From: Prosthecobacter debontii
Lineage (GTDB): Bacteria > Verrucomicrobiota > Verrucomicrobiia > Verrucomicrobiales > Verrucomicrobiaceae
Direction of reading: 5' to 3'
Assembly (NCBI RefSeq): GCF_900167535.1
Contig: NZ_FUYE01000029.1
Coordinates: 1 to 36,105, forward strand
DNA: 36,105 nucleotides
Positions 8,503 to 17,900 of the stretch are shown piece after piece. The notes beneath the pieces are model-generated. The model was not told the origin of the DNA. It worked only from the letters and a program-made list of their open reading frames with translations, and ran no database searches. A program made the position numbers and the translations under genes. Position 1 is the first letter of the stretch, and each line of letters opens with the position of its first letter.

Positions 8503-9360
8503 CTAATCGCTCCTCGAGCGGACTCTGCTGCGGACTCCTGAGCTACAGAAGAGACCTGGATTCGCGTGAGCGAGGGGACTGTTCGGAGTGGCGCGCAGAC
8601 GAGCCATCAGTTGCGGCTCCCTTTGCAGCAGGATCGCAATCCACTCTCTTTGCGCGGATGAGCTCACCCCTAGCGCCAGGTCACACTCCACGAGGCTGGC
8701 GAGAGCGCGCAGCGTCGGGCTCAAGTCAAAAGCCTTGCCAGCGTAATCGCGTGCGATTCGGAATTGGCCACAGCGGAGGGCTGCTGAAGAGAGGGCATTC
8801 CAGGCCATGCGCTGCGCTTGAGCGCGTTCAGACACCGGGCGGCTACTGCTGGCTTCCAAGGCGGCAAATCCATGATGAAAGGCCGCTTTGTGATCGGCCT
8901 TGATGATGGAGTAATAGGCCGAAGCGGTGTTGTGACAGCGGAAGGGATCATTCACCGCGAGGCGTTTGTAATGACCGAATAAACCTGCGGCACGGCGGAT
9001 GTGCGCAGCACGTGTTTCTGGATGCAGCTCGACCTCTGACAGGATCGATGCGAGCGATTGTGCCACCGCATAGGACTCGGGAGAGGTGCCACTGAAGGGG
9101 GCCACAATCGTAATGCTGCTGGCATTGAAGACCGGGGTCTCGATCAAAGCACCCTTGGCCCGGCTCGTGCGGGGAGTGCAGGCTTCTGAGCCGCTGGTCA
9201 GGAAGCGGATTGGATCGGTAAGATATAGAATCGGTTCCGTCCGGCGGGGCTGACGTTCTTGGCGGATATCGGCGCTTTTGGCACGTTGCCCGGCTTTCGA
9301 CTTGGCGCCGACGGGTGCTGTTTCACGGCGTTTGACGGCGGTTCTCATGCTGTTTTGCAT
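8503..9360 (-). CDS. Unrecognised protein with TPR-like helical region
   Basis: 285 aa. Residues 1-~55 are basic and low-complexity. From about 115 to 240 there are successive helical hairpins with small residues at repeat positions (RAAGLFGHYKRLA, AYYSIIKADHKAAFHHGFAA, FRIARDYAGKAFDLSPT), reminiscent of TPR or similar solenoid repeats that bind proteins. The C-terminus is Arg/Ser-rich. There is no signal peptide. The start is the first ATG (9360); a second in-frame ATG lies at 9348. Function is not assigned. Confidence 0.55.
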   Translation of the reverse strand: MQNSMRTAVKRRETAPVGAKSKAGQRAKSADIRQERQPRRTEPILYLTDPIRFLTSGSEACTPRTSRAKGALIETPVFNASSITIVAPFSGTSPESYAVAQSLASILSEVELHPETRAAHIRRAAGLFGHYKRLAVNDPFRCHNTASAYYSIIKADHKAAFHHGFAALEASSSRPVSERAQAQRMAWNALSSAALRCGQFRIARDYAGKAFDLSPTLRALASLVECDLALGVSSSAQREWIAILLQREPQLMARLRATPNSPLAHANPGLFCSSGVRSRVRSRSD

Positions 9361-9575
9361 ACTTGTGGTGGTGGGGTGGGGGGGAGGGTTATCAGAGTCT
9401 GAGATCCGTAGGACGGGAGGACCTCAGACTTATCATTCAGGCCGAGTCATCGGGAGAGCGTTCGACCGAGGGATCTGACCGAAGGGGGGGAGGCACCCAC
9501 ACCGCATCGGTGTTGATGAAAAGCTCTTCGATCATCTCCGAGTCGGCCTGGGAGGTGAAGAAAGAGCTTCCTGGC
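9361..9575. other. Short gene-free spacer
   Basis: 215 bp with a G-rich run near 9365-9390 and no gene, hairpin or promoter that I can support on either strand. Confidence 0.4.
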
Positions 9576-9890
9576 TCAAGGGTTATTGATCTCATTGACC
9601 GGTGCGAACATGGCCGCCGTGGCCTTCCATGTTTTTCCGTTCAGGACCTCAATGAGGTCTGGATGAGGCACGCAGGCATTGATCTCATTCACAGCGGCGG
9701 GGCTCGTCACTGTGGAGAGGAGCAGGACGCTGCAAGTCAAGGCTCTGAATGCATGAAACAGCTTCGACCTTTGGAACTTCATCGGCGGCACCAGACCGAT
9801 GCGGCGAGCGGACGCTGAAAGATCGTTTGTCATGGAGGATGTCGAGTTCATAGCGCTGGTGTTAACAAGGGGGACGACTGGGGTGTTCAT
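9576..9890 (-). CDS. Small probable secreted protein
   Basis: Up to 104 aa from the ATG at 9890. An internal ATG at 9782 gives a 68-aa product with a clear signal-peptide-like start: basic residues, then ALTCSVLLLSTVTSPAA with a likely cleavage after PAA. The short mature part contains the repeated tetrapeptide VNEIN. The internal start seems more natural for an exported protein; the longer form is kept because no ribosome site decides between them. A perfect hairpin (9900-9934) sits just upstream. No family recognised; it could be a remnant. Confidence 0.4.
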   Translation of the reverse strand: MNTPVVPLVNTSAMNSTSSMTNDLSASARRIGLVPPMKFQRSKLFHAFRALTCSVLLLSTVTSPAAVNEINACVPHPDLIEVLNGKTWKATAAMFAPVNEINNP

Positions 9891-9899
9891 GGTTTATTC

Positions 9900-9934
9900 A
9901 AAGGCCTGTTACCCGTTGTGAATAACAGGCCTTT
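9900..9934 (-). terminator. Perfect 12-bp inverted repeat
   Basis: AAAGGCCTGTTA (9900-9911) and TAACAGGCCTTT (9923-9934) are exact inverted copies around an 11-base loop. It lies between two small minus-strand genes, 9 bases before the ATG at 9890. On the minus strand the stem ends in CCTTT, a weak U-tract, so it may terminate the upstream transcript. It could instead be a 5' leader structure or an operator for a dimeric regulator. Confidence 0.55.
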
Positions 9935-9992
9935 AAAAAGGGAATGCATCAGCACCGAGCGAAGCCGGGGGGAGTCGTTGCAAATTTTTTGA

Positions 9993-10208
9993 TTATTTTG
10001 CACCCAGGCTGCTGACGATGTGAGACTGAGCCGGAGGCAAGGCCCCCGCGCTGGGCTGCGGCATCCCCGGCACATGGGGGAACAGGGACAAGCCGACGCT
10101 GGTGAAGACCAGCACGTGAATCAACAGGCCCGCCTTTCTGCCGCTGATGGTGATGACAAGCTCTTGATAAGAGGTACTTTGAGTTGGCTTTTTTTTGTTA
10201 CTTTTCAT
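9993..10208 (-). CDS. Small single-TM protein
   Basis: 71 aa. A Lys-rich N-terminus is followed by one hydrophobic segment around residues 29-47 (AGLLIHVLVFTSVGLSLF), consistent with a one-pass inner-membrane protein with a basic cytoplasmic start. The ATG at 10208 follows an AT-rich stretch. No family recognised. Size and topology are compatible with a second holin-like or moron membrane protein, but nothing in the sequence shows this. Confidence 0.4.
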   Translation of the reverse strand: MKSNKKKPTQSTSYQELVITISGRKAGLLIHVLVFTSVGLSLFPHVPGMPQPSAGALPPAQSHIVSSLGAK

Positions 10209-10604
10209 AATGCAATGACAAACGAAATGATGGATTGTTTTGGATCTGGCAGGTTACGACCTGCACCTCATTCCTTAAATGCAGGGGTGCCTGGGTCACG
10301 GCGGAGTCTGGTTCGAATATTTTTTTGAATGAAGTGGTATTTAGAAATCGCACTTATTGTTAGGCTTGATTGACCGGATCACCGCAAGCCTAGTGGAAGA
10401 TTGAGCTCAGCCCTGCTTGTGTAGCTGCGTGCTGAATCTTGAGGCTCAAGGCTTCTCAAGCTGGAGACCTGCGACCCGTGGCGCAGGCTCATGATCCAGT
10501 GGAGCTCTCCAGGAGAACGGTCGTCAGCCGTGCAGAGGCTCTTTTCTCGCTCTTCCATCATGGGCGAGCACGGCCCAGCGTTAGGTCTTCCGTCTGTCTT
10601 TTAG
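10209..10604. other. Gene-free region with small hairpins
   Basis: 396 bp without a gene. It contains a 5-bp stem with TACG loop (CAGGT-TACG-ACCTG, near 10250) and a larger imperfect hairpin just after it (GCACCTC ... GGGGTGC). GTTAGGC lies at 10359-10365 and GTTAGGT at 10580-10586. The local AT content is higher than in the phage genes. Its right end abuts the broken copy of the peptidase module. Confidence 0.4.
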
Positions 10605-11272
10605 GCCTAACAAGAGATGTAAACCATCATGGCCCATCCGCTCATGCAGCAGCACGCGGCTGAGGGCCTGCACCACGGTCTCTCCGGGGCGCAGGGCGGT
10701 GTTTTCGGCGATGACAAAGCTGTGCCCCGTCTCACGATCATAAAAGCCCTCGGCCCGGCGAATGCCGGCGATCTCCTCCGGGGTGAAGGGATGCTGCAGG
10801 CGTAGTCTGAGTCCAGCAGGGCCTCGGCGGTGGTGAAGAGATGCGTGCGCTCATTCAGCAGGCCGGGCTGCTTTTCGTTCAGGTGTCGGGTCGTCTCTGT
10901 AAGGGCGGTGGCGAGCCGCTCGGCCGATCCGGATAGGGCGTCACCCACTCGCCTTGGCGGTAGGTCTCCAGCGCCTTCCGGTGCTCGGCTATAGTAAAGA
11001 CTCCGTGCCACAGACACCAGATCGTGATCAGACGACCCGTCATCAAGCTCGGTAGAAGAGGGTTGGGGGTCTTGAAATACAGGGTGAAGGCCTGAATCGG
11101 ACTGGGATCTTCGGCTTGCTGTTCCGGTGACAAGGCTTCTAAGAAGTGTTGTCTGACCGACTCCACTGTTTCGGGAGTCAAATCGGTCCACGAGAGATTC
11201 GAGATCTCCTTGAGTAAGGGGTTTCCCTGTACGCTCATTGAGAAGGGTATCCGTCGCGGGATCATGTGTCAA
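10605..11272 (-). pseudogene. Frameshifted copy of polyvalent peptidase-like module
   Basis: This is a second copy of the region coding residues ~1008-1235 of the large protein at 18555-23600. The first part is diverged (SLVDRF, GVG-TTLLR-LVTG conserved). From SRAPEGAG onward the DNA is nearly identical. At about 10795-10802 one base is missing relative to the intact copy, which shifts the frame; read in the restored frame the copy continues to HERMGHDGLHLLLG and then diverges. There is no downstream catalytic remainder. It is a remnant or recombination donor rather than a working gene. The ATG at 11272 may still give a truncated product. Confidence 0.75.
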
Positions 11273-11480
11273 ATGACGGAGGTCGAGGCTCCGCGACTGC
11301 TGTCAACTTCAATGAGCCTAACAAAAAACGAGTTATGATATCTGCTTCATTTCCGCCCGGCCTATCTTCCATGCACAAGACACCCACCGTCTCGATGGTA
11401 AACGTGATGCCCGCTTGGCCACCCTCTTCCCGCGGTCACTCGGCGAAGCCGCTTGGCGACTCGCGACTCAGGTAGCCTGA

Positions 11481-11724
11481 TGCCGATTGCCTCGGCATGA
11501 CTCCCAAAGTCGCAGCGCGACGCTCGTCTCCTAGCCCGGCCTTTCAAGGCCGGGTATTGAACCTCGGGGTTCAGTGGTTCTGAAAAGAGTCGCAGAGCGA
11601 CGGTCGAACCGATTGTGTGTCAAAGAAACTTCAGAAAGGGGGAGGGGGGCGGTCGTCGCTCGGCGACTGGGTTCAAACACTCCGCACGGCCCTTTGGCCT
11701 CCATCCCGGCCTTGAAAGACCGGG
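11481..11724. repeat. Cluster of short palindromic hairpins
   Basis: Seven hairpins in 244 bp: TGCCGA/TCGGCA (11481-11497); GTCGC-NNN-GCGAC at 11509-11521, 11589-11601 and 11655-11667; CCCGGCCTT-TC-AAGGCCGGG (11535-11554); GAACC-TCGG-GGTTC (11559-11572); and an imperfect relative of the CCCGG stem (11705-11724). The repeated GTCGC and CCCGG stems suggest REP-type elements. They lie downstream of the Sel1-repeat gene and could protect transcript ends or be transposase-mobilised repeats; neither can be decided here. Confidence 0.6.
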
Positions 11725-11796
11725 CTAAGAAACGCCCCGCCGCTCTGCGTTCCCATCCAGCCCCCCCCCTTCGAGCGCAAATCTCTCGTTTTTTTT

Positions 11797-11820
11797 AGCC
11801 CTCCTCGCAGGGGGCTTTTC
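11797..11820 (+). terminator. Possible Rho-independent terminator
   Basis: AGCCC-TCCTCGCAG-GGGGCT followed by TTTTC on the plus strand, preceded by a run of T. The U-tract is short, and no plus-strand gene ends immediately upstream, so this is a weak call. Confidence 0.3.
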
Positions 11821-11990
11821 CGCCTAAAAAGGAATCTAATATCGGAGGTATTCAGGGCCCATGTAATGCCTCACGCAGAGCGTGGGAATACGAACGGGAG
11901 GCGCTTTGCGTAAGCGGCTTATGCTAGCACAACGTGGTTGGATTGGAGATCAGAAAACAGTCATTTCCCCGCTGTTCCTCGATCCCCAAA

Positions 11991-14477
11991 TCACTTCTCA
12001 CGCACTGGCACAAAGGTGTCCGCGAGGCGCTTGCCCTCGGCTTTTTCCGCCGGGGTGAGGACACTCTCGATGGTCTTGGCATGGGGGGCCGCGCCCTCGG
12101 TGCCCTGGGCGGCGGCGATCAGCATCCAGCGGTAGGCCTGCATGTAGTCCAGCGGCACACCCTGGCCGTGGCCATACAGGCTGCCGAGGTTCATCTGTGC
12201 CTCCGCATGGCCCTGGTTGGCGGCCTTGAGAAACCAAGCGGCGGCGGCTTCCTCGTCTTTCGGCACGCCATCTCCTAGGATCAGGCTGACGCCCAGACCG
12301 TACTGCGCCTCAGGATGGCCGTGGGCGGCAGCTTTGAGATGCCATTGGTACTGCGCGGCGGGGTCTTGCTTCACCCCGCGCCCGCGGCCGTACGCCCGGG
12401 CGACGACGCACTGGGCGTTGGCATCTCCCCATTCGGCGGCACGGAGCATCCATTTCATGGCTTCCACCGGGTCCGCCTCCACGCCCTCGCCGGTGAAGTA
12501 AAGGTGGCCCAGCATGGGGGTCGCCCTAGCATGGCCCTGCTCCGCCGCCCTGCGCATCCACCGGGCGGCTGCTGCGGGGTCTTTTGCCACGCCATCCCCC
12601 GTCCGGTACCGCTCTGCCAGAGTCCATTGGGCTTCGGCGTTACCACGCCCGGCGTCGCGCCGCAGGGACTTGATCTGCTCCGTCAGAGGCGGGCTGTCGG
12701 CGGATGATGGGCTTTGGGCGGGGTGGGCGGCGGGCGCATCGGCCTTCTCCGGGACAGGCACAAAGGCGTCGGCCTGGCTTCGCGCTTCGGCCATCTGGGC
12801 GGGGGAGAGGGCGGGCTCCAGAAACTCCAGCAGCCTGAGGGCGCGGGTGGAGCCGTTGGCGCGGGCGATGAGAGCCCAGCGGCAGGCGCTGAGGAGGTCC
12901 GCGGGCTGTAGGGCATCAGTAGAGTGGATGGCCAGCATGAGCTGGGCATCCACATGGCCCTGTTCCGCCGCTTTGCGCAGCCAGCGGGCGGCTGCTTCGG
13001 CATCTTTGGACACACCCAGCCCGTTCCGGTAATGCAGCCCCAGACTGTATTGAGCCGCGACTAGGCCCTGCACGGCAGCTTTCTGCTCCCATTGGACGGC
13101 CAGGGCGGCATCCTGGGGCACGCCGTAGCCAAAAAAGTAGGCTAGGGCCAGATTGTGCTGGCCGTCGGCATGGCCCTGTTCGGCCGCCTTACGCGCCCAT
13201 TTCGCCGCCTGGGCATTGTCTTTGGGCACGCGGTGGCCGCTCTGATACAGGCGGGACATCTTCACCTGGGCCTCGGCATGGCCGCCTTCGGCCGCCTTCC
13301 TCACAAGCTCCACTTCTTCCTCCGTCATTCCCCCCTGGGCAGGCCCTTCGGCCTTCTCCGGCACCGGAACAAAGGCGGTTGCCTGTCGGCGGGCTTCAGC
13401 CAGGTCGGCGGGGGCGGGTTCGGGAGCGGCGGAGCTGGCGGGCGCTGCCTCCAGGACCGGAGCTTTGAAAGGATCCGGCTCCTTCACAGGGGTAAACTCA
13501 GCAGCGAGGCGCTCCGCCTCCACCCGCTGGCTGCGGGTCAGCCCGGCAGCCTCCAGCTCTTTCACCTCCGCAGCGGCGGTGGGACTCCCCATTCGGTCCG
13601 CGATGAGCAGCCACAGGCAGGCCTTCCCCAGGTCCTTCGCCACCCCCCGGCCCGTAAAATGCAGGATGGACAAGTTCCGTGCTGCCTCTGGCATCCCCTG
13701 CTCAGCCGCGCGGGTGTACCAGCGTGCCGCTTTGGCCGCATCCTGCGCCACGCCCCGCCCCTTGGAAAAAAACACGCCCAGGTTGTATTGAGCCAGCTCA
13801 TCGCCCTGCTCCGCCGCCTGGCGGTACCACCAAGCAGCCTCCGCCTCATCCTTCGCCGCCCCCTTCCCCAAGGCGTAATGGACCCCCGCATTGAACTGGG
13901 CCTTCCGAAAGCCCAGCGCCGCCGCCTTCAGGAACCATTGCAGCGCCGCCGCCGGGTCCTTCTTCACCACACGGCCCTCATCGTGCAGTGTTCCTAGCAA
14001 GTATTGCGCCTTCGCATGGCCGCGCTCCGCCACCTGGGTGGCACAGCTCAGCATCTCAGCATCCCCGCTTCCGCCGGCATGGTATAAACGCTCCGCCAGA
14101 TCCATCAGCGCATCCCCATGCCCCCGTGCGGCTGAAGCACGCAACAGCCGCATGCCCTCCACCTCATCCTTGGGCACCACCTCCCCCTCAAAATAAAATT
14201 GCGCCAGCAGGAAAGCCGCCTTTGCATGGCCCAACACCGCCGCCTGCTTGAAAGGCACCACCGCCGCCTTCAGATCCTGAGGCCCGTCTTCGGGCATCGC
14301 TTGGGCCAGCCCGATCTGATACACCCTCTCCGCTGCTGCGCTCGTTCTTCTTTCCGTGCCCGTTTCCGCCTTCTGCGCCCAAGCCACCCCCGACAAGCCC
14401 AGAACCGCCAGCCAGATCCAAAGGAGCCAAACACGGGCAGGGGTGAGCAAAATCATGCCCAAATCATACAAATCCAT
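11991..14477 (-). CDS. Secreted Sel1-repeat protein with three modules
   Basis: 828 aa from the ATG at 14477, which has AGGA five bases upstream and is followed by a membrane/signal segment (VWLLWIWLAVLGLSGVAWAQ). Earlier in-frame ATGs would add a peptidase-fragment translation and are rejected. The body is Sel1/TPR-like repeats (A-x-x-Y-x-x-G-x-GV-x-KD-x-x-x-A-x-x-W-x-x-KAA-x-QGH-x-x-AQ). Three blocks each end in the same closing motif: a Trp-rich helix, then an R-x-A-x-x-F-V/T-PV segment near 330, 660 and 822. Sel1 proteins are interaction scaffolds, often extracytoplasmic. It looks host-derived (GC-rich, signal peptide) and may be a moron. Confidence 0.85.
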   Translation of the reverse strand: MDLYDLGMILLTPARVWLLWIWLAVLGLSGVAWAQKAETGTERRTSAAAERVYQIGLAQAMPEDGPQDLKAAVVPFKQAAVLGHAKAAFLLAQFYFEGEVVPKDEVEGMRLLRASAARGHGDALMDLAERLYHAGGSGDAEMLSCATQVAERGHAKAQYLLGTLHDEGRVVKKDPAAALQWFLKAAALGFRKAQFNAGVHYALGKGAAKDEAEAAWWYRQAAEQGDELAQYNLGVFFSKGRGVAQDAAKAARWYTRAAEQGMPEAARNLSILHFTGRGVAKDLGKACLWLLIADRMGSPTAAAEVKELEAAGLTRSQRVEAERLAAEFTPVKEPDPFKAPVLEAAPASSAAPEPAPADLAEARRQATAFVPVPEKAEGPAQGGMTEEEVELVRKAAEGGHAEAQVKMSRLYQSGHRVPKDNAQAAKWARKAAEQGHADGQHNLALAYFFGYGVPQDAALAVQWEQKAAVQGLVAAQYSLGLHYRNGLGVSKDAEAAARWLRKAAEQGHVDAQLMLAIHSTDALQPADLLSACRWALIARANGSTRALRLLEFLEPALSPAQMAEARSQADAFVPVPEKADAPAAHPAQSPSSADSPPLTEQIKSLRRDAGRGNAEAQWTLAERYRTGDGVAKDPAAAARWMRRAAEQGHARATPMLGHLYFTGEGVEADPVEAMKWMLRAAEWGDANAQCVVARAYGRGRGVKQDPAAQYQWHLKAAAHGHPEAQYGLGVSLILGDGVPKDEEAAAAWFLKAANQGHAEAQMNLGSLYGHGQGVPLDYMQAYRWMLIAAAQGTEGAAPHAKTIESVLTPAEKAEGKRLADTFVPVREK

Positions 14478-14640
14478 CTCATTCCTGCCATGCCTTTTTC
14501 TCGGAAAAAAGACCGCTTTTTTAAGTGGGAGGATGGTAGCAAGCGGATGCCAGGCCATGACCAATCCTGAAGTCCGCCGCAAAAAAGCACCTCGTCCCCC
14601 CCCCAGAAATGGCGAGCAGCAGCGCCTGCCGAGCGATAGC

Positions 14641-14751
14641 GTCGTGCCAGGCCCCCGCAGCGCTGCCTTTCTGGCTTGGCGTTGGAAGTCGGCCACTTGG
14701 GTTTCGAAGGCCTCCTGCACCGGGATGCCCAGGCGGGTCATGGCGTTGGCC
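14641..14751 (-). repeat. Fragment duplicated from polyvalent protein gene
   Basis: About 110 bp almost identical to 19582-19692, the part of the large protein gene that codes AMTRLGIPVQEAFETQVADF and the following Gln/Arg-rich stretch. Only a couple of mismatches are visible (for example GTTTCGAAG versus GTTTCAAAG). Both edges are abrupt. It sits in the 445-bp gene-free gap between the Sel1 gene and the second polyvalent gene (14478-14922), which holds nothing else I can support. Confidence 0.8.
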
Positions 14752-14922
14752 CCCGTTGGCAGATCGGGCTTCATGATTCTCCCCTCATCTACTGATCGGT
14801 CCAGCGGTCAATTTAAGGAGTAACGATCCAGGGTATACCTGGATCTCATTCGAAGGACTCAAGAAGTGAACATGAAAGATAGCGGATGGCGGCAGGCGAC
14901 ATGAAGTCTAACTCTTTGATCC

Positions 14923-17900
14923 TTACTTGCTTGAGGGAATGGGCAGCCACTTTTTGGTGATCGTTGCCGAAGGGATGAAGGGAATGACATCAATGGCAAA
15001 GACCTGTCCAGTGGCCGTGCGGATCCAATTGGAAGGTTTCACATCGGCCAGGCCGATTAGCTGCCCTTCATGCCAGCGTTGCCAATGGCCATCGCCTGTG
15101 GGATGCCAGCCCTGTTTTTCCAGGACGGTTTCAATTTCCTTTTCGCTCGGCAAGGTGCCCTCGACATAAGTCTGCGACATGACGATGGCCGGACCCTGAG
15201 GCGTCTGGAGGATACCTTCAAACTTTGCATCGTCACCTAACAATTCGTTATGCAGTTCCCAGCGTTCGAGATACTCCGCAGGCAGGGCATCATCTTCCAG
15301 GAGCTTTTCACCGCCATCTCTCAGGCGAAGAGCACGCCGAGTCATGCCAGAACCGTTAGGCAAGGTCACTTTTAAAACTCTTCCAGCATCCCGAACTTCG
15401 AGAGGGCGATGCACCCGGTGCTCTCCCCGGCTATCCATCTCAGGGCCGAGCCGGGCAGGGTCAAAGATCAATCCTTTTTCTTCTGCCCAGGCGAGGAGGG
15501 TGGCATATTGCCTTTGGATGTCTCCTGCGTTTCCGCGGAGAGCCTCGCTTGGCGGTTCCTGGCCAGCGATGCGCCGATCTCTTCCGAGGACATCCCTCGC
15601 GATGATGCCCGGCGAGCTTCCAGCATTTCTGCCGGTGTCATGGGGCGTCCGTCTTTGTGGATCATGGGGAGAGGTATCATAGGTGCTTTCAAGTTCAAGA
15701 GGTGTCTGTGGAGGATTCAAAGGTGTGGCAGGCCCCAGCGAGAAGGAGGTCTCGCGGCCCTGGCCGGTCAGCTCGCGCACGGCGCGCAGGTCGGCGAGCG
15801 GGGTGGGCTCCAGGATCCAGTCAATGGGCATGACGGTCCCGTCGTCCTGCATGCGGGCGTTGCCTTCGGTGATGGTGTCACGCACGGTGATGCCCAGGAT
15901 CGGGTGCACCCAGTTGCCCTCATAAGGGTGGTAGCCTTTGGTGCTGAGAAAGTCCGCCACCTCAGGCTGGGTGGCAGGCCGGCCGAACACAAAGGGCTGG
16001 GAGATGACGGCGCGGTAATCATGCTCCCCAGGCAGCTTCACCACGCCTTCAAAGGTGACATCGTCACCGAAGGCCCGGTTCCCCAAGGCCATGCGCTGGA
16101 GATACCTCCCGGCATCCTCGGCATGGTAACCAAAGAGGCCTGGCTTGGTCAGCTTGACCACGCGGCCAGTTTGGGTGTCCAAAAAGATCGCATGCTCACC
16201 TCCAAAATTGGCCTCATCTATGGCTTTGAAGGAGGCGGGATCAATCTCCCTTTCGTTCTCACGCGCCCACGCCACGAATCTGGAATGACTGAGGATTGAT
16301 CTCCCAGGTTTCCAGGGCAGTTTCGCATCTGTTCCAGGGCCCGTTCGATTTCCTCGGGGGTCATGGCCGGTGAGGGTTTTGAAGAGGGTTTCGGGGCTTC
16401 TGTGTTCATCACTTTTGATTATACCTTGTTCTGTTTTCGAGTCAATGAAGTGGAGTGTGGCGGGGGCGGGAGACAGGCTGAAGGACGTGCCGCTTCTCCC
16501 GTCGCTGGCACCCGGCTTGGCCTGGCCGTTTTCATTGACTGCACCTGGCGCCACAGGGTTGGTCGAAGCCTTTGTCCTGGATTCAATCCACTTGACAACG
16601 TCCTCGGGTCCGGGGATACTTCCTTGGCCTCGCTGGGGAGTCGGACGCTTGGGCAATTGCAGCCCAACTTGTTTCGACCACGCGAGGCTTTTTTGTGGAT
16701 TGATGTAGAGGGGGGATTCTGCAAACATTGCCGCGATGTCGCGGCTTGGGCGGCCATAGATCGACGCCACCTCGTTAATGATCCAGTCTGCTCCCGCTGA
16801 CTTATCAAGAGTGATGGCGGCAATTACCGGCATTCCCTTCTCCTGATATTCAGTCAGGACGACGAGACTATCGGCCCTCGTTCGCGATTGGAAAACGGCT
16901 ACCGGATTATAGAGCGCATCGAGCAGACCACGCAATGCTTCCACAGGCACAGCATGGGCATCTTTGGTGACTTTATCGAAAAGGGAGGGTGGCATGAACA
17001 ACCCTCGGGCATCTGCCCCGGCCACCCGCAAAACAGGCGGTGTGAGGCCGAGTGAGATTGGCACACGCCCCAAATTCTCTCCCGCCTGCCAGGCGTCTAA
17101 TTTCTTTTGGTAGTTCGCCTGAGTCACCGGCCTTGGATGGAAGGCCAGGCTGAATGAGGTGTTGTCCACCTGGCTAAACGAAGCCTGCTCCACCTTGATG
17201 GCGGCAGGAAGTGTGTGCTTGATTTCTCCGATGAAATCGCCAATGGTTAGGGGAGGTCCAGGCTGAGGGGCCGCCGACAGGATGCCTTGTGCGCCCTGTC
17301 CTAACCCCTGAGTAGCTTGGGCCTCACTTTTTTCAAAAAGGCCAAATTCGTAGAACATGTGCCTGCCGCTCTCTAGCAATTCCCGAGTATTAAACCAGGC
17401 TGTAGACAGCGTCCCGTCAATCTCCACGGGCATGGCAAAATAATGGAACCGGGAGGTATCATGCGCCCTTTTTTCTTCCACCTTCGTGGCTCCGAGCAGA
17501 ACCGCCTGCTGGGTGATTTCTTCGATTTGCAGCCCGGCTCGAAACGTTTTTTCTTTGCGTGCTTTTGACACAGATTCAGCCTTGCTTTCAGAATTAAATC
17601 CGATGCCCCAGCCAGTATCTTTATTGAAAAGGACTTTGCCTTGCAGATTGGCTGCGATGTAGTCACGCACTTGTTTGCGCATTTCCCCACGAGAGCCCAT
17701 CAGAGCTGATGTGCTAATCTTAAGGGGAGCAAGAGGTCGGCTGTCCCGCTCGGGATTTGAGGGTGCGAGGCTGAATGAGGTGCTCTCCACATACACCTGC
17801 TTTTGGTTAGGTGTCACGCTCGGCGGGGATACTGCGGTGTCCTTCAACCCCACGGACTGGCGGATAAGGGCCTCCAGTTCCGGGGTGAAGCCGGGGCCTT

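Larger units (their letters stand above)
11273..11990. other. Gene-free, hairpin-rich region
   Basis: 718 bp without a supportable gene. It holds GCCTAAC at 11316-11322, a cluster of short palindromes (11481-11724, listed separately) and one terminator-like hairpin (11797-11820). The clustering resembles bacterial intergenic repeat elements more than compact phage DNA. Confidence 0.5.

Noticed and set aside
10240..10330. tRNA-like sequence (GGTTCGAAT after paired segments)
   Set aside because: No acceptor stem or anticodon arm can be folded around it.
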